A stretch of DNA of 12,680 bases from assembly GCA_021850555.1 (NCBI GenBank), contig JAJZLX010000726.1, forward strand, positions 1 to 12,680, read 5' to 3'. The translations under genes were made by a program, and so were the position numbers. Within the stretch, counting starts at the first letter, position 1. Each line of letters starts with the position of its first letter. Below, one piece after another: positions 1-7,747 of this stretch. The DNA comes from Pseudomonadota bacterium (lineage in GTDB: Bacteria > Pseudomonadota > Gammaproteobacteria > Steroidobacterales > Steroidobacteraceae). The notes under the pieces were generated by a model. It made no database searches, was not told where the DNA came from, and saw only the letters and a program-made list of their open reading frames with translations.

Positions 1-2094
1 CTGGATGGCGTAAGGTTCAAGCTCGCCTCTCTGACTGCCGGTATAGGTGTAGCTGGCGCTCGGCTCAAGCTCACTGCCACCCGGCAGCCTGAGGTCGTAT
101 ATCGCCTCCAGGCTACCCGTGTTACGTGGCGCATGCAGCATGTCCAGGCCGCTCTGGTTGCGCAGATCCACGCACCCGGCCTGTGCGGAATTAGCGAGGC
201 AGGCGGCGTTGCCCGGGCCGGTGAGCAGAGAGTACACCGACCCGTTGGCCAGATAGGCGACGCTGTATTTCGCATGCATGTAGCCGTAACTGCCCCTTAT
301 GGTCAGGTGCGCGGTCGCCAGCCAGTCAAATTCGACTTCTGCACCCTCCACCCTGGCGCCGCCGGCGTTGAACGTCTCGAACTCCCCTATGTAGTTCGCC
401 GGTGGATTGACGATTCCCGGTCGCGGCCCGAATGACTGAATCTGCAGATTCTGATAGCGCGTATCGTACAGGGCGATGTTGGTACGCAGGCGATGCATGA
501 ACTCGAGCTTCGCACCGACCTCCGTGTTGTATGCTATTTCAGGGCGCAGCGGCTTCGTGTCCGCAATGCTGGTCGGCTCTGCCGCGTAGCCGCCGCTCTG
601 GAAACCCTCCGCCTCCGTCACGTAGAAATTTATCCCCTGCGTCGGGTGATAATTCACCGATATTTTCGGCGTGAACCGACCCCAGCCATGGGAGACCTGG
701 TTGATCAGAGAGTTCGGCAGGATCCCCAGACCGATCGCGCCGCCGTAGCCGCTCGCGTCCTTGGCGTCGCCGAAGGAATTGTTGCTCATGGCCCTGTGCT
801 CGTACGAATACCGGCCGCCAACCGACAGGACCCATCGGTGCACGAACCGCCAGTCGACCTGTCCGAACGCAGCCTCGCTGAGAATGCGGTCGATGCCGCG
901 GTAGTGCTCATCCAGAGCCGGATTTGGGTTGAGCGTGGGCAGCAGGAACATCCGCAACCGGTTGCGATACTCCCGGCTGAACCACAGGCCGACCACGTAG
1001 TGAATGCTCTTGGTGGGCTGGGACAGCAGACGCATCTGCTCGGTGAACTCCCTGTCCTCGTCCCAAACAGCGTTTCCGAGCGGCAGCACCGCGCCCAGCG
1101 AGTCCATGGACCAATCGTTGTGAGTGCGCTGCCAGGAGGTGATGGAAATGAAATCGGTCGCGGGACTCAGATGATAGGTAAACCTCGCGCTGAGTCCGTA
1201 CGAGAACTGCCGTTGATAGCCGCCGTACGGGTTCGTGGCGCAGGTGGGATTGGGTGTCGTGCCGCACAGGCTCTGGTAGGCCTGCAATAGCGGTATCGGA
1301 AACGCCGTCATGTGCGACATCGGAACCCGGGCCATGTCCTCGTCGTTGACCTTGCTGGCATTCGCACTCAACAGCAAATCCGTGTGTGCGCTCACGTGCA
1401 GCAGCTGCATCCGTACGCCCTTGGAATCGTCGTTCTTTTCCCTCGTATGGAGCACCACGTTATGCACCCAACCATCGTCCATCCGCGAGGACACCACGAG
1501 TTTTCCCGCCCAGCCGTCACCGAGCGGACCGGTAATCAGGCCGGAGAAATTGTGCCGGCCATAATTTCCGAGGGTGACTTGCGTCCTGATATGCAGCCCG
1601 TGCATGCGGGGACGAGAAGTATGGATGTTGATGACCCCGCCGATGGCGTTCTTGCCATACAGCGTACCCTGCGGACCCCGCAGCACCTGAATGCTGGAGA
1701 TATCGAACAACGACTGGTCGATGGTCGAGACGTTGCCGAAATAAACGCCGTCCACGAACACAGCCACCGGCGAGGAGGTGCCGGGACCGTCGTCGTTGGA
1801 TGAGACGCCGCGGAGTGAGATGAGGCTTTGCCCGAGAGCAAACGGCGACATCGTCATTCCGGGCACGTAGTTCGCGAGGGTGTTGAGGTTGTGAATCCCC
1901 CGCCGCCGCACTTCGCTGCCGGATAAGACCGTCACCGCGATCGGTACCCGCTGCAGGTTCTGTCTGCGCAGCTGCGCAGTTACGGTGATCTCCTTGAGCA
2001 TCACCTGTGGCGGGCCGGCGACCGCCGCCTGTCCACAGATTGACGCTAGGATGGCGAGTGATACGGATCGAGCGACGAGAGTCGATGCTTTCAC
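1..2094 (-). CDS. TonB-dependent outer-membrane receptor, C-terminus off window
   Basis: Active-transport receptor of the outer membrane, powered by TonB-ExbBD. The frame is open for 698 codons from a GTG at 2094 to base 1, so the end of the beta-barrel lies outside the window. Residues 1-26 look like a signal peptide (basic start, hydrophobic core, AVA before Gly27). A TonB-box-like EITVTA lies at 35-40, the plug domain follows, and the hallmark LRGPQGTLYGKNAIGG is at 138-153. The remainder is rich in aromatic, alternating barrel strands, with cysteine pairs in probable surface loops. The start is supported by an AAGGGGG Shine-Dalgarno stretch about 6 nt upstream. The type is common in sphingomonads and Steroidobacter relatives, where many paralogues import organic substrates rather than iron; the ligand here is unknown. 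It is separated by 1.8 kb from the amidase, so it probably has its own promoter. Family assignment is very secure, substrate is not. Confidence 0.95.
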   Translation of the reverse strand, partial: MKASTLVARSVSLAILASICGQAAVAGPPQVMLKEITVTAQLRRQNLQRVPIAVTVLSGSEVRRRGIHNLNTLANYVPGMTMSPFALGQSLISLRGVSSNDDGPGTSSPVAVFVDGVYFGNVSTIDQSLFDISSIQVLRGPQGTLYGKNAIGGVINIHTSRPRMHGLHIRTQVTLGNYGRHNFSGLITGPLGDGWAGKLVVSSRMDDGWVHNVVLHTREKNDDSKGVRMQLLHVSAHTDLLLSANASKVNDEDMARVPMSHMTAFPIPLLQAYQSLCGTTPNPTCATNPYGGYQRQFSYGLSARFTYHLSPATDFISITSWQRTHNDWSMDSLGAVLPLGNAVWDEDREFTEQMRLLSQPTKSIHYVVGLWFSREYRNRLRMFLLPTLNPNPALDEHYRGIDRILSEAAFGQVDWRFVHRWVLSVGGRYSYEHRAMSNNSFGDAKDASGYGGAIGLGILPNSLINQVSHGWGRFTPKISVNYHPTQGINFYVTEAEGFQSGGYAAEPTSIADTKPLRPEIAYNTEVGAKLEFMHRLRTNIALYDTRYQNLQIQSFGPRPGIVNPPANYIGEFETFNAGGARVEGAEVEFDWLATAHLTIRGSYGYMHAKYSVAYLANGSVYSLLTGPGNAACLANSAQAGCVDLRNQSGLDMLHAPRNTGSLEAIYDLRLPGGSELEPSASYTYTGSQRGELEPYAIQ

Positions 2095-2111
2095 GATATT
2101 CCCCCTTTTTC
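2095..2111 (-). promoter_or_regulatory. Strong ribosome binding site for the TonB receptor
   Basis: On the minus strand the sequence reads AAAAAGGGGGAATATC immediately before the GTG at 2094. A purine-rich AAGGGGG at about 6 nt spacing supports this GTG as the start, although no in-frame ATG lies nearby. Confidence 0.65.
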
Positions 2112-2158
2112 TGCTGTCTCGTGGGTTGACTAGAATCCGAGTGACTCATCTGGCATAA

Positions 2159-2356
2159 GCTGCATCTGAGTTTCCCGACCAGATCCGGCCACTTATCCCG
2201 CCCGATGAGGCGGACTGGACGAAGCATGGGACGCTGGCTTGCTTTAGACGACGCGACGCGGCGGTTGCAATGGCAGGCACCGCGCTGCACGGCTCGACGG
2301 TGGCGAGAAGCCTCGTGGACATCGGCGCCGAGCTCGTGCAACGGAGCGGACGATAA
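2159..2356 (+). pseudogene. Possible 3' remnant of an unidentified gene
   Basis: A 65-residue frame runs from just after a TAA (2156-2158) to a TAA at 2354-2356. It has GC-rich third positions and a protein-like composition (for example AGTALHGSTVARSLVDIGAE near its end), unlike the Arg/Ser/Pro-rich frames around it. It has no start codon near its left edge, and only about 64 bases separate it from the receptor start on the opposite strand. If real it is therefore the tail of a gene whose front has been lost. I do not recognise the family. Chance openness of a short frame in GC-rich DNA is the main alternative. Confidence 0.25.
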
Positions 2357-2570
2357 AACCGCAGTGTGCAAACTCCGCCTGCGCCGCGCGAAGCGCGCAA
2401 GCCCGGCACGACGTCCGTTGGGCTCGGGACGAGCGATGGCGCGACTGTGACCGATATGATCATCGGCCCTGCTGCCTTTACGCCGATTCGCATGAATGGC
2501 GAGCGGCAGCCCGAGGTGCGCCACAATATTCCGGATATTCGGCGGCTTCCGCAGCGGACGGCATACGCAG

Positions 2571-2960
2571 CGACCGGCAGCCGGAGGAGCGCCATCCACA
2601 CCGTGGTCGCCCGAGCCACAAGCGTTAGTGTTGGAAACGAGCACCCTGTCCGCCCGGTGGCCCAGCGTGTCAACGACCGCAAAATCTGCCGCCATCGGCG
2701 AGGTGCCTGCATGGGCGTACCGACCGGGATCAAGGATCAGAACACGTATTGGGTGCGCTTGAGGGTCGGGCACGGCCCCCGGGGTGCCGGCGAGGTCTGC
2801 AGTCCTCACATAGCTCGGTACCGGGCGCCTGAACTCGGAATGCGGCGCCGCGATTCCATCGTCATGCTTGCCGTCCTGTTTGCTGCGTCGCAATAGCGCC
2901 TGCCGGCGACGCGGAGGTGGCGCTGATGAGCGCCACCAGGAGACGTGGGGAACGATCCAT
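2571..2960 (-). pseudogene. Possible frameshifted remnant of a secreted protein
   Basis: An ATG at 2960, preceded by a GGTGGGA ribosome-binding-like stretch, opens a 32-residue frame that looks like a signal peptide (MDRSPRLLVALISATSASPA) and stops at 2862-2864. A second leftward frame takes over, containing the protein-like stretches RVLILDPGRYAHAG and MAADFAVVDTLGHRADRVL. Together they suggest a short exported protein broken by a frameshift. No family could be recognised, and codon bias in this stretch is only weakly coding-like. A non-coding origin is equally possible. Confidence 0.2.
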
Positions 2961-3204
2961 TCCCACCTGCGACGCCGCGCAGGCGTGACCGTTAAAGCAG
3001 TCCGCTCGCTGCTTTCGACGAATTCTGGGGTTTCCGCAGTCATTTCCCCTTACCGGAATCGATCTGTAGCGCGGTCACCGTGGGCGCATTCGCAGCGGTG
3101 CGATCCTGTCGGTTGACGGTGTCACGATCGACGCCGCTCAGGTCCGTCTTCCCCTCCCCGGCCGAACCCGATGAGCGGCTTTCTGGGCTTCGCGCACAGT
3201 GTAC

Positions 3205-3212
3205 TGTATACA
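3205..3212. promoter_or_regulatory. TGTATACA palindrome
   Basis: A perfect 8-bp palindrome, TGTATACA. Its core GTATAC is shared with a site just upstream of the GntR regulator gene (6553-6558), and FadR-subfamily GntR proteins are known to bind palindromes of the form T.GT..AC.A. The flanks here fit that form poorly, so it is at best a weak operator candidate. Confidence 0.2.
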
Positions 3213-3268
3213 TCACTCTATGCTCCAGACCAGACCCAGCACGTCAGCTGCGCCGCGTGCAACGGAGA

Positions 3269-3282
3269 GTGAACGGGTTCAC
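3269..3282. repeat. 14-bp inverted repeat GTGAAC-GG-GTTCAC
   Basis: Two perfect 6-bp arms with a 2-bp spacer, the size of a dimeric-regulator binding site. It lies about 60 bp from TGTATACA in a stretch with no gene, so neither its regulator nor its target is evident. Confidence 0.3.
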
Positions 3283-3865
3283 AGTGCGAGACCGTTCCAG
3301 AGTAATCGGGCAAATCCCTGTCTATGGCACGCTTGCTTCCCTATATTCCTGCGTGCTGCAAACCACGCGCCCGCAACCTCGCGTCGACTCTGAATGCTGA
3401 ACGGAGTTGCCGGGAGACCCAGTCTCCTGTCCCTCATTACGTCTCGCGCATCGTGTCGACCAAAAAGCCCTGCCTCCATCGGCATCACCTGACTTCCCGG
3501 GCACCGCGGCCTGCCGGCAAGTCTTTCAGTCCGGACAACTTCGCATTGGAGTTCTGTTGGTATTCAGCCCACCCCTGCAACCTGACTCCGTGTTGGTCCA
3601 GTCGTACGGTTCCACGCATCCCGTCATCGCTCCGGCAGAATGGCTCCGTGCCGACCTCGTTTGCCTCCCTAACCATGACTGTCCTCCCATACTGCCGGCC
3701 GGTCGGCTCGCGCAGGATTTTCCGGCTCCGCCTGACGTTCACTCGTGTTACGGGTCTGCACGGTCGCCTGATCATGATGGGATGCGTTACCTCGAGCGCT
3801 CCAGCCACGCGTTTTTGGGCTGCCTGGTCGGTTCGACTGCTGGCGGCCGGGACACGGTTCCCACA

Positions 3866-3881
3866 GTGGGCTCGCGCCCAC
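3866..3881 (-). terminator. GC-rich hairpin just after the amidase stop
   Basis: A perfect 6-bp stem, GTGGGC/GCCCAC, with a 4-nt loop begins 7 nt downstream of the amidase TGA. The position is that of a 3'-end hairpin. No run of T follows on the minus strand, so it is not a classical intrinsic terminator; it may stabilise the message end or act with Rho. Confidence 0.4.
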
Positions 3882-3888
3882 GGAATGC

Positions 3889-5289
3889 TCAGGTGCTTGC
3901 ACAGAGCACATCCGAATCTCCCCAACTCAAAACCGCCTCGACGGCAGCTGCAATGGCCAGCAGTCTGCGATCGCTGCCGGCGGGGCCATCAAGCTCGATG
4001 CCTACCGGCAGCGGTGCGCAGTCACGGCCCTGACACACGCTGAATCCGGCAGGCAGGCTGATCCCGGGAATTCCGGCGTTGCTCGCCGGATCGGTATTGC
4101 GGATGAAGGTCGCGAATGTTGACACGGCCGCCCCGTTCAGCGTAACGAGCCGGTCGCTGCCCTCAATCGGCCGCGCTGGAAGCGGCGTCGTGGGAAACAG
4201 CACGGCCTCGATGTTCTGGGCCGCAAAGTAGTCTTGGTAGAGTCTTTGGAGTTGCCGCCGCGCAACAGTCAAGGCTTGCCGGTAGACGTGCTCCGACACG
4301 GCATCGACGATTACCTGGCCCATGATTTCCTTCACATCGGCACTGGCGATCTCGTCGTACAGCTGCGCCAAGGTGACGCTCATGCCGGTGTGCAGCAGAA
4401 AGGCCTGCAAAGCTCCCTTGGTCTCGTAGAGCACCACGGGAAAGCTGACGGCGGCATTGATGGCGGCGACGCTTTGCAGGTCAGCGCTGATCAGCGTGGC
4501 GCCCGCATTTCGCAGCGCGGCGACTACGTGCTGCAGAGCGCGGGAGACATCGGAATCGAGGTTTTCCTGGAAATATTCCTGCGGAACACCGATTCTGATG
4601 CCTCGTAGATCGACTGCGGCGAGATCCGCCGAGGGCATTCCGGCGAGCACCCCGTCGAGCGCTGCCACATCGCGGACCGACCGCCCCATCGGACCTATCA
4701 CGTCCCTCGTAGGTGAGAGCAGGGCGACCCCGCCCATGGGATATCGGCCTAGCGTAGGCCTGAATCCGACTATGCCGCACAGCGCGGCCGGAATACGCGA
4801 GGAGCCGCCGGTATCCGTACCCAGGCCGGCACGGACCAGACCTGCGGCGATCGCGGCCGCCGTGCCTCCGCTGCTGCCGCCGGCGAAGCAGGTCCGATCA
4901 TGCACATTGCGCACCGGGCCGAAAGTCGGATTATTGCTTGTAATCCCGTACGCCAACTCATGCATATTCGCCTTGCCGACGATCTCTGCGCCCGCAGCGC
5001 GCAGCCGCGACACCGCGGCCGCGTCGCGCTTTGCAACGTATTTGCGCAGAGCCGGTGTCGCGAGGGTGCAGGGCATGCCGGCCACTTCGATGTTGTCCTT
5101 GACGACAATCCGGTACCCGGCGAGCGGCGGGCCACCCGTACTGACCGGGGCATGAGTCGCCGCCTCCCCCAGGGCTGACTGCTCGATGTTCGCCTCGAAG
5201 CGAGGATCCAGATGGGTAAACGCATTGAGCGCACGCCACTCCGGGTGGGCCACACGCCCGCGCGAGCCGATCATGGGAACATCCCGCAT
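3889..5289 (-). CDS. Amidase-signature hydrolase, indoleacetamide-hydrolase-like
   Basis: Cytoplasmic hydrolase that converts an amide to a carboxylic acid and ammonia; 466 residues, normal for the amidase-signature family. The Ser-cisSer-Lys triad is visible: Lys64 in VVKDN, Ser139 in FAGGSSGG and Ser163 in GTDTGGSSR. The Ser139-Ser163 spacing of 24 matches the family. From what I know of IaaH sequences, the ANMHELAYGITSNNP block and the C-terminal IRNTDPASNAGIPGISLP block closely resemble bacterial indole-3-acetamide hydrolases, though related enzymes act on mandelamide and other aryl amides. No signal peptide is seen. The start is uncertain: ATG at 5289 has no clear ribosome site, and ATG at 5274 is a close alternative. 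It is transcribed alone, with a hairpin after its stop. It could process the linear product of the HyuA/HyuB reaction, but that link is inference. Confidence 0.9.
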   Translation of the reverse strand: MRDVPMIGSRGRVAHPEWRALNAFTHLDPRFEANIEQSALGEAATHAPVSTGGPPLAGYRIVVKDNIEVAGMPCTLATPALRKYVAKRDAAAVSRLRAAGAEIVGKANMHELAYGITSNNPTFGPVRNVHDRTCFAGGSSGGTAAAIAAGLVRAGLGTDTGGSSRIPAALCGIVGFRPTLGRYPMGGVALLSPTRDVIGPMGRSVRDVAALDGVLAGMPSADLAAVDLRGIRIGVPQEYFQENLDSDVSRALQHVVAALRNAGATLISADLQSVAAINAAVSFPVVLYETKGALQAFLLHTGMSVTLAQLYDEIASADVKEIMGQVIVDAVSEHVYRQALTVARRQLQRLYQDYFAAQNIEAVLFPTTPLPARPIEGSDRLVTLNGAAVSTFATFIRNTDPASNAGIPGISLPAGFSVCQGRDCAPLPVGIELDGPAGSDRRLLAIAAAVEAVLSWGDSDVLCAST

Positions 5290-5315
5290 CGGACGATTTT
5301 ACGCGGCTGAAGCAC

Positions 5316-5327
5316 GCAATCAATTGC
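5316..5327. promoter_or_regulatory. GCAAT-CA-ATTGC dyad upstream of the amidase
   Basis: A perfect 5-bp-arm dyad centred about 33 nt upstream of the amidase ATG, inside the AT-richest part of the upstream region. On the minus strand a TTGAGA lies 17 nt before an ATTGAT, a weak promoter-like pair that would cover this dyad. Position favours an operator, but the site is short and unverified. Confidence 0.25.
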
Positions 5328-5552
5328 ATAAGACAGACAATTCTCAATGTTGGAGCGAATCCATAAGTTGTGATCGTCGCCGAGGAAACCGGCCCGGGTT
5401 CCGACTGCACATTTCCTGGCTTTCCATATAGTTGGCTGGATTGTCGCTTCATGCAGAGTATGTGCCACCCGATGCCGGTCAAGCTGAAATGCCCCGCAAT
5501 CTGCCGAGAGCGTGTGTTGGGTCGGGCGAAGGACAGGGCTGTGGATCCGCGC

Positions 5553-6216
5553 TCACAGGTCACGATGGCCCGGCAGATCCAGCCGCAAGGTGCCGTCCGA
5601 CTCGACCCCGGGCAGTCCCATTTGGCCCTTCAGCTGCATGAAGTGCAGCATCGGATCGTGCGCAACGCCGTCCTCCCCGGGTCTTGACAGCGCGGCTGAT
5701 GTCCCTGCAAGCGCTTCGATCTTCGGATGCTTTCCTTGACCGCCATTGACAGCTCCCACCACCAACCTGCCCTTATCAATCGCGACAATCGTCGAGGAGC
5801 CGGCCGGGAGCCGTTCGCCGGAAACCGAAAGGCCCGTTGCTGCCCCCGGGTCATGGAACGTCGGCAGCCGAAGCGCCTGGGGACGCTTGCTTCCGCCTGC
5901 GCACCGGTTGATCCGATACTCCCGGCGCCACGGCCGGAGTCATTCGTAACCGTCAGATTCCTGACCGGCTTGTAGACCGGCTCGTGCTTCGGACGAGTAA
6001 GGAAGTACGCTCGTTGATTCGGCCAGCGCCCGAAGAATTCACCGGCATCGCAGCCACGGCCGCCCGCGAAGATCGTCACAGGCCGCAATTTCAGCCTCTT
6101 CGCTCCGTCACGTTTTGCACCTTGCCGTTGCTGATCAGTACAGAGCCCGGCAGGCAGGTGAGCGTGACCGATCGAGCGCGCGCAGCATCGATGCAGCCTC
6201 CCTCGATGCTCAGGCA
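5553..6216 (-). pseudogene. Probable frameshifted gene relic, family not recognised
   Basis: Three successive leftward frames read like one continuous protein. The first covers about 6216-6091 (contains LPGSVLISNGKVQNVTE). The second covers about 6110-5935 (contains RPVTIFAGGRGCDAGEFFGR and KHEPVYKPVRNLTVTND). The third runs from about 5939 to the TGA at 5553 (contains GSSTIVAIDKGRLVVGAVNG and DPMLHFMQLKGQMGLPG, ending in DLPGHRDL). Third codon positions in the last segment are about 70% G/C, and the composition is protein-like while the other frames there are Arg/Ser/Pro-rich. No start codon with a ribosome site was found at the front. I read this as about 210 residues of a once functional protein broken by at least two frameshifts. 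I could not place it in a family. Confidence 0.4.
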
Positions 6217-6528
6217 TGCCGGCGGACCCGGAGCATGAACGCAAGCCCCGCAGCGGTCCCGCCGCGGATCACCCGCCCATAGATGCCTGAGACAGCCTCG
6301 CTGCAAGCGCACGAAGCGTCCGCTGCTTCGACTCGCGACAGCGCGCCTCGCGGGCGCATGGGCAGTGATGCACGGCATATGCAAGCATTCGACCCGCCGG
6401 GCAGGAAATTCCGGGCGAACCCATGCAATTTATGTGCCCGATTCGACAAGAAGCGCTGACCACCGATAAAGAGGCGGATTTCGATCCCCGACAACACGCA
6501 AGCGCGGGTTTCGCGGCCCCGAGCCGCA

Positions 6529-6561
6529 TTGACCCGAATGCGGGTCCGTATCGTATACAAT
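6529..6561 (+). promoter_or_regulatory. Candidate promoter and GntR operator for the regulator gene
   Basis: TTGACC at 6529-6534 and TATACA at 6554-6559 (19-nt spacing) make a plausible sigma70 promoter. The -10 element is embedded in TCGTATACAA (6551-6560), which fits the T.GT..AC.A palindrome described for FadR-subfamily GntR proteins. Binding there would block RNA polymerase, so autorepression is the natural reading. This is positional inference only. Confidence 0.4.
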
Positions 6562-6581
6562 GAGCATTGATACCATGCTCA
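6561..6581. repeat. Inverted repeat TGAGCAT-N7-ATGCTCA
   Basis: Two perfect 7-bp arms separated by 7 bp, lying directly after the -10-like element of the regulator gene and therefore near the expected transcription start. It could be a second operator or form a small hairpin at the 5' end of the message. Confidence 0.45.
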
Positions 6582-6713
6582 GCGCTTGTGTCCCGCGTCG
6601 AGGCATTAGGACCGCTCTTATGCCGAGCGCGCGAGTGTGCCCCGTGGCGGCCGCCCGCGTTCAGCTGGGGCAATGACATTGCGCTCCGTCCGACTCGTAC
6701 CTTGGCAGTGTTG

Positions 6714-7436
6714 ATGAACAAACGGTCTCCGATCAAAAAGGAAGCAACCCTGCGCGAGCAGGTATTTCAAATTCTCGTCAACGAACTCAAGAGTGCTCGA
6801 TTCGCACCGGGGGAAAGAATCACCGAGGAGGGGCTCGCCAAGAGACTGGGCGTCTCCCGGACCCCTATCCGCGAGGCACTTGGGCAACTCACGAAGCAGG
6901 GGATCCTGCACGCGCGAGTCGGCGGCGGCTACGTCGTGCCCTCGCCGTCGATCGATGAAATACGGCAAATAATCGCGGTCCGTGCCCTGCTCGAGCCTGC
7001 GGCAGTACGGCTGGCGGCGCAGGAGTACGGTCCCACCGAGCTCGGCAAAATCTCCAATGCGATACAAGCCGAATCCTTGGCGGCGCCGCGTACGCAACCT
7101 GGGATGTTCGCGAAGGCAAACGAGGACTTCAGGCACGCCATGTTCGACGGCATCTCCAATCGGGTATTGAGTTCTGTGATCGCGCAATTCGCGGGTCACC
7201 TGCATTTCATACGGGGTACGACGCTGAGTGACATGGACCTTCGCCGAGAGATCGTGAGCCGACAAAAAAAGATTCGCGACGCCCTGGCGCACCGGGACGC
7301 AGACTTGGCCGAGACTCTCTGGCGATCCTACCTGGCGCTCACCGAAGACGCCCTCACGAACGCTCTCACCGATATCCGACGGCGGTCGGGCCTGCGCGAA
7401 GAGCGCGACTTCCCAAAAGCAGTGGACCTCGCCTGA
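6714..7436 (+). CDS. GntR-family transcriptional regulator, FadR/FCD type
   Basis: DNA-binding regulator, 240 residues from the ATG at 6714. The winged helix-turn-helix spans about residues 12-77, with the signature ERITEEGLAKRLGVSRTPIR (34-53). An all-helical FCD effector domain occupies about 82-220. The frame is open 49 codons further upstream, but that extension is Cys/Pro/Arg-rich and not like the family, so MNKRSPIKK is the preferred start even though its ribosome site is weak. Many FCD domains bind a metal through one Asp and three His. Asp138 and His141 are present, but the later EH...H pattern has become RQ (183-184) and WRSYL (203-207), so the usual metal site seems incomplete. It is oriented away from the amidase across the 1.4-kb gap. 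Regulation of the neighbouring amidase or HyuA/HyuB genes is likely by context, not shown. Confidence 0.92.
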   Translation: MNKRSPIKKEATLREQVFQILVNELKSARFAPGERITEEGLAKRLGVSRTPIREALGQLTKQGILHARVGGGYVVPSPSIDEIRQIIAVRALLEPAAVRLAAQEYGPTELGKISNAIQAESLAAPRTQPGMFAKANEDFRHAMFDGISNRVLSSVIAQFAGHLHFIRGTTLSDMDLRREIVSRQKKIRDALAHRDADLAETLWRSYLALTEDALTNALTDIRRRSGLREERDFPKAVDLA

Positions 7437-7747
7437 CACCTCCCGCCCGCCATCCCCGCGCCTCGACCACCGTCCGCCGCGGCAATTCCCGCTTTGTTGG
7501 CGCATCACCCATCGGGCACTTCCCCGTCTCTCGCCCATCTCCTTGATCCAGAAGCATCTCAACCCTCGGCTGCGCAGGCAAACGCCGGATCCAGGGTGAT
7601 TCCGACAGTAACTTCGGATGCATCCACCGCGCCGTGCGCGCTCAGGTACCGGTCGATCAGCTTGAGGTTTACCGGATACCGGTGACACCATGTACACTCG
7701 ATCGACCGCGCGACTCACAGCAGACAAGCAGATGGAGTGCCTACCCG
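7437..7747. other. Intergenic region before the VOC gene
   Basis: 311 bp without a credible gene. Its right half has three copies of TACCGG (7647-7652, 7670-7675, 7677-7682) and a 9-bp inverted repeat described separately. No T-tract hairpin is visible after the regulator stop. Confidence 0.5.
7650..7708. repeat. 9-bp inverted repeat flanking the VOC promoter region
   Basis: CGGTCGATC at 7650-7658 and its exact reverse complement GATCGACCG at 7700-7708 are separated by 41 bp, ending 39 nt before the VOC start codon. A weak TTTACC...TACACT pair (7668-7673, 7693-7698, 19-nt spacing) lies between the arms. The arrangement could hold two operator half-sites or a leader hairpin. Confidence 0.35.

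Larger units (their letters stand above)
2095..3888. other. 1.8-kb stretch without an intact recognisable gene
   Basis: Between the receptor start and the amidase stop no frame has a convincing combination of start, codon bias and recognisable motif. It holds the two possible relics at 2159-2356 (+) and 2571-2960 (-), the palindromes at 3205-3212 and 3269-3282, and the amidase hairpin at 3866-3881. In 3283-3865 several frames on both strands stay open for 60-240 codons, but all are rich in Arg, Ser, Pro and Cys and read like shadows. I searched this part by eye for tRNA-like and intron-like structures and found nothing I can defend. Its length suggests a graveyard of older genes rather than a simple promoter region. 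Confidence 0.5.
5290..6713. other. 1.4-kb region with no intact gene, between amidase and regulator
   Basis: The amidase and the GntR gene diverge across this stretch. Besides the relic at 5553-6216 it carries the amidase upstream dyad and the promoter/operator candidate at 6529-6581. In 6217-6528 and in the 132-nt leader 6582-6713 I see no credible gene; the open frames there have shadow-like composition. Confidence 0.5.

Noticed and set aside
493..1290. A 265-codon rightward open frame
   Set aside because: It is antisense to the TonB receptor, whose frame is continuous and carries clear family motifs.
1517..3043. A 508-codon leftward open frame
   Set aside because: Its left half runs through the receptor gene in the wrong frame, and the whole is rich in Arg, Ser and Pro. 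Only short parts of its right half look protein-like, and these are listed as a possible relic.
3830..3860. tRNA T-arm-like GGTTCGA on the plus strand
   Set aside because: The flanking bases do not form a T-stem, and no acceptor or anticodon arms can be drawn around it.
3300..3880. Possible group II intron remnant or other structured RNA on the minus strand
   Set aside because: The broken frames recalled intron-flanking sequence, but I could find no domain V-like hairpin, no reverse-transcriptase motif and no intron boundary.
3324..4043. A 239-codon rightward frame and a 208-codon neighbour
   Set aside because: Both run into the amidase gene on the opposite strand, have shadow-like composition, and show no recognisable motif or ribosome site.
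6567..6713. Upstream extension of the GntR protein by 49 residues
   Set aside because: The added residues are Cys/Pro/Arg-rich, not family-like, and would start within the inverted repeat at the probable transcription start.
6618..7727. A 369-codon leftward frame opposite the GntR gene
   Set aside because: It is antisense to the regulator, whose helix-turn-helix and FCD domain are unambiguous.
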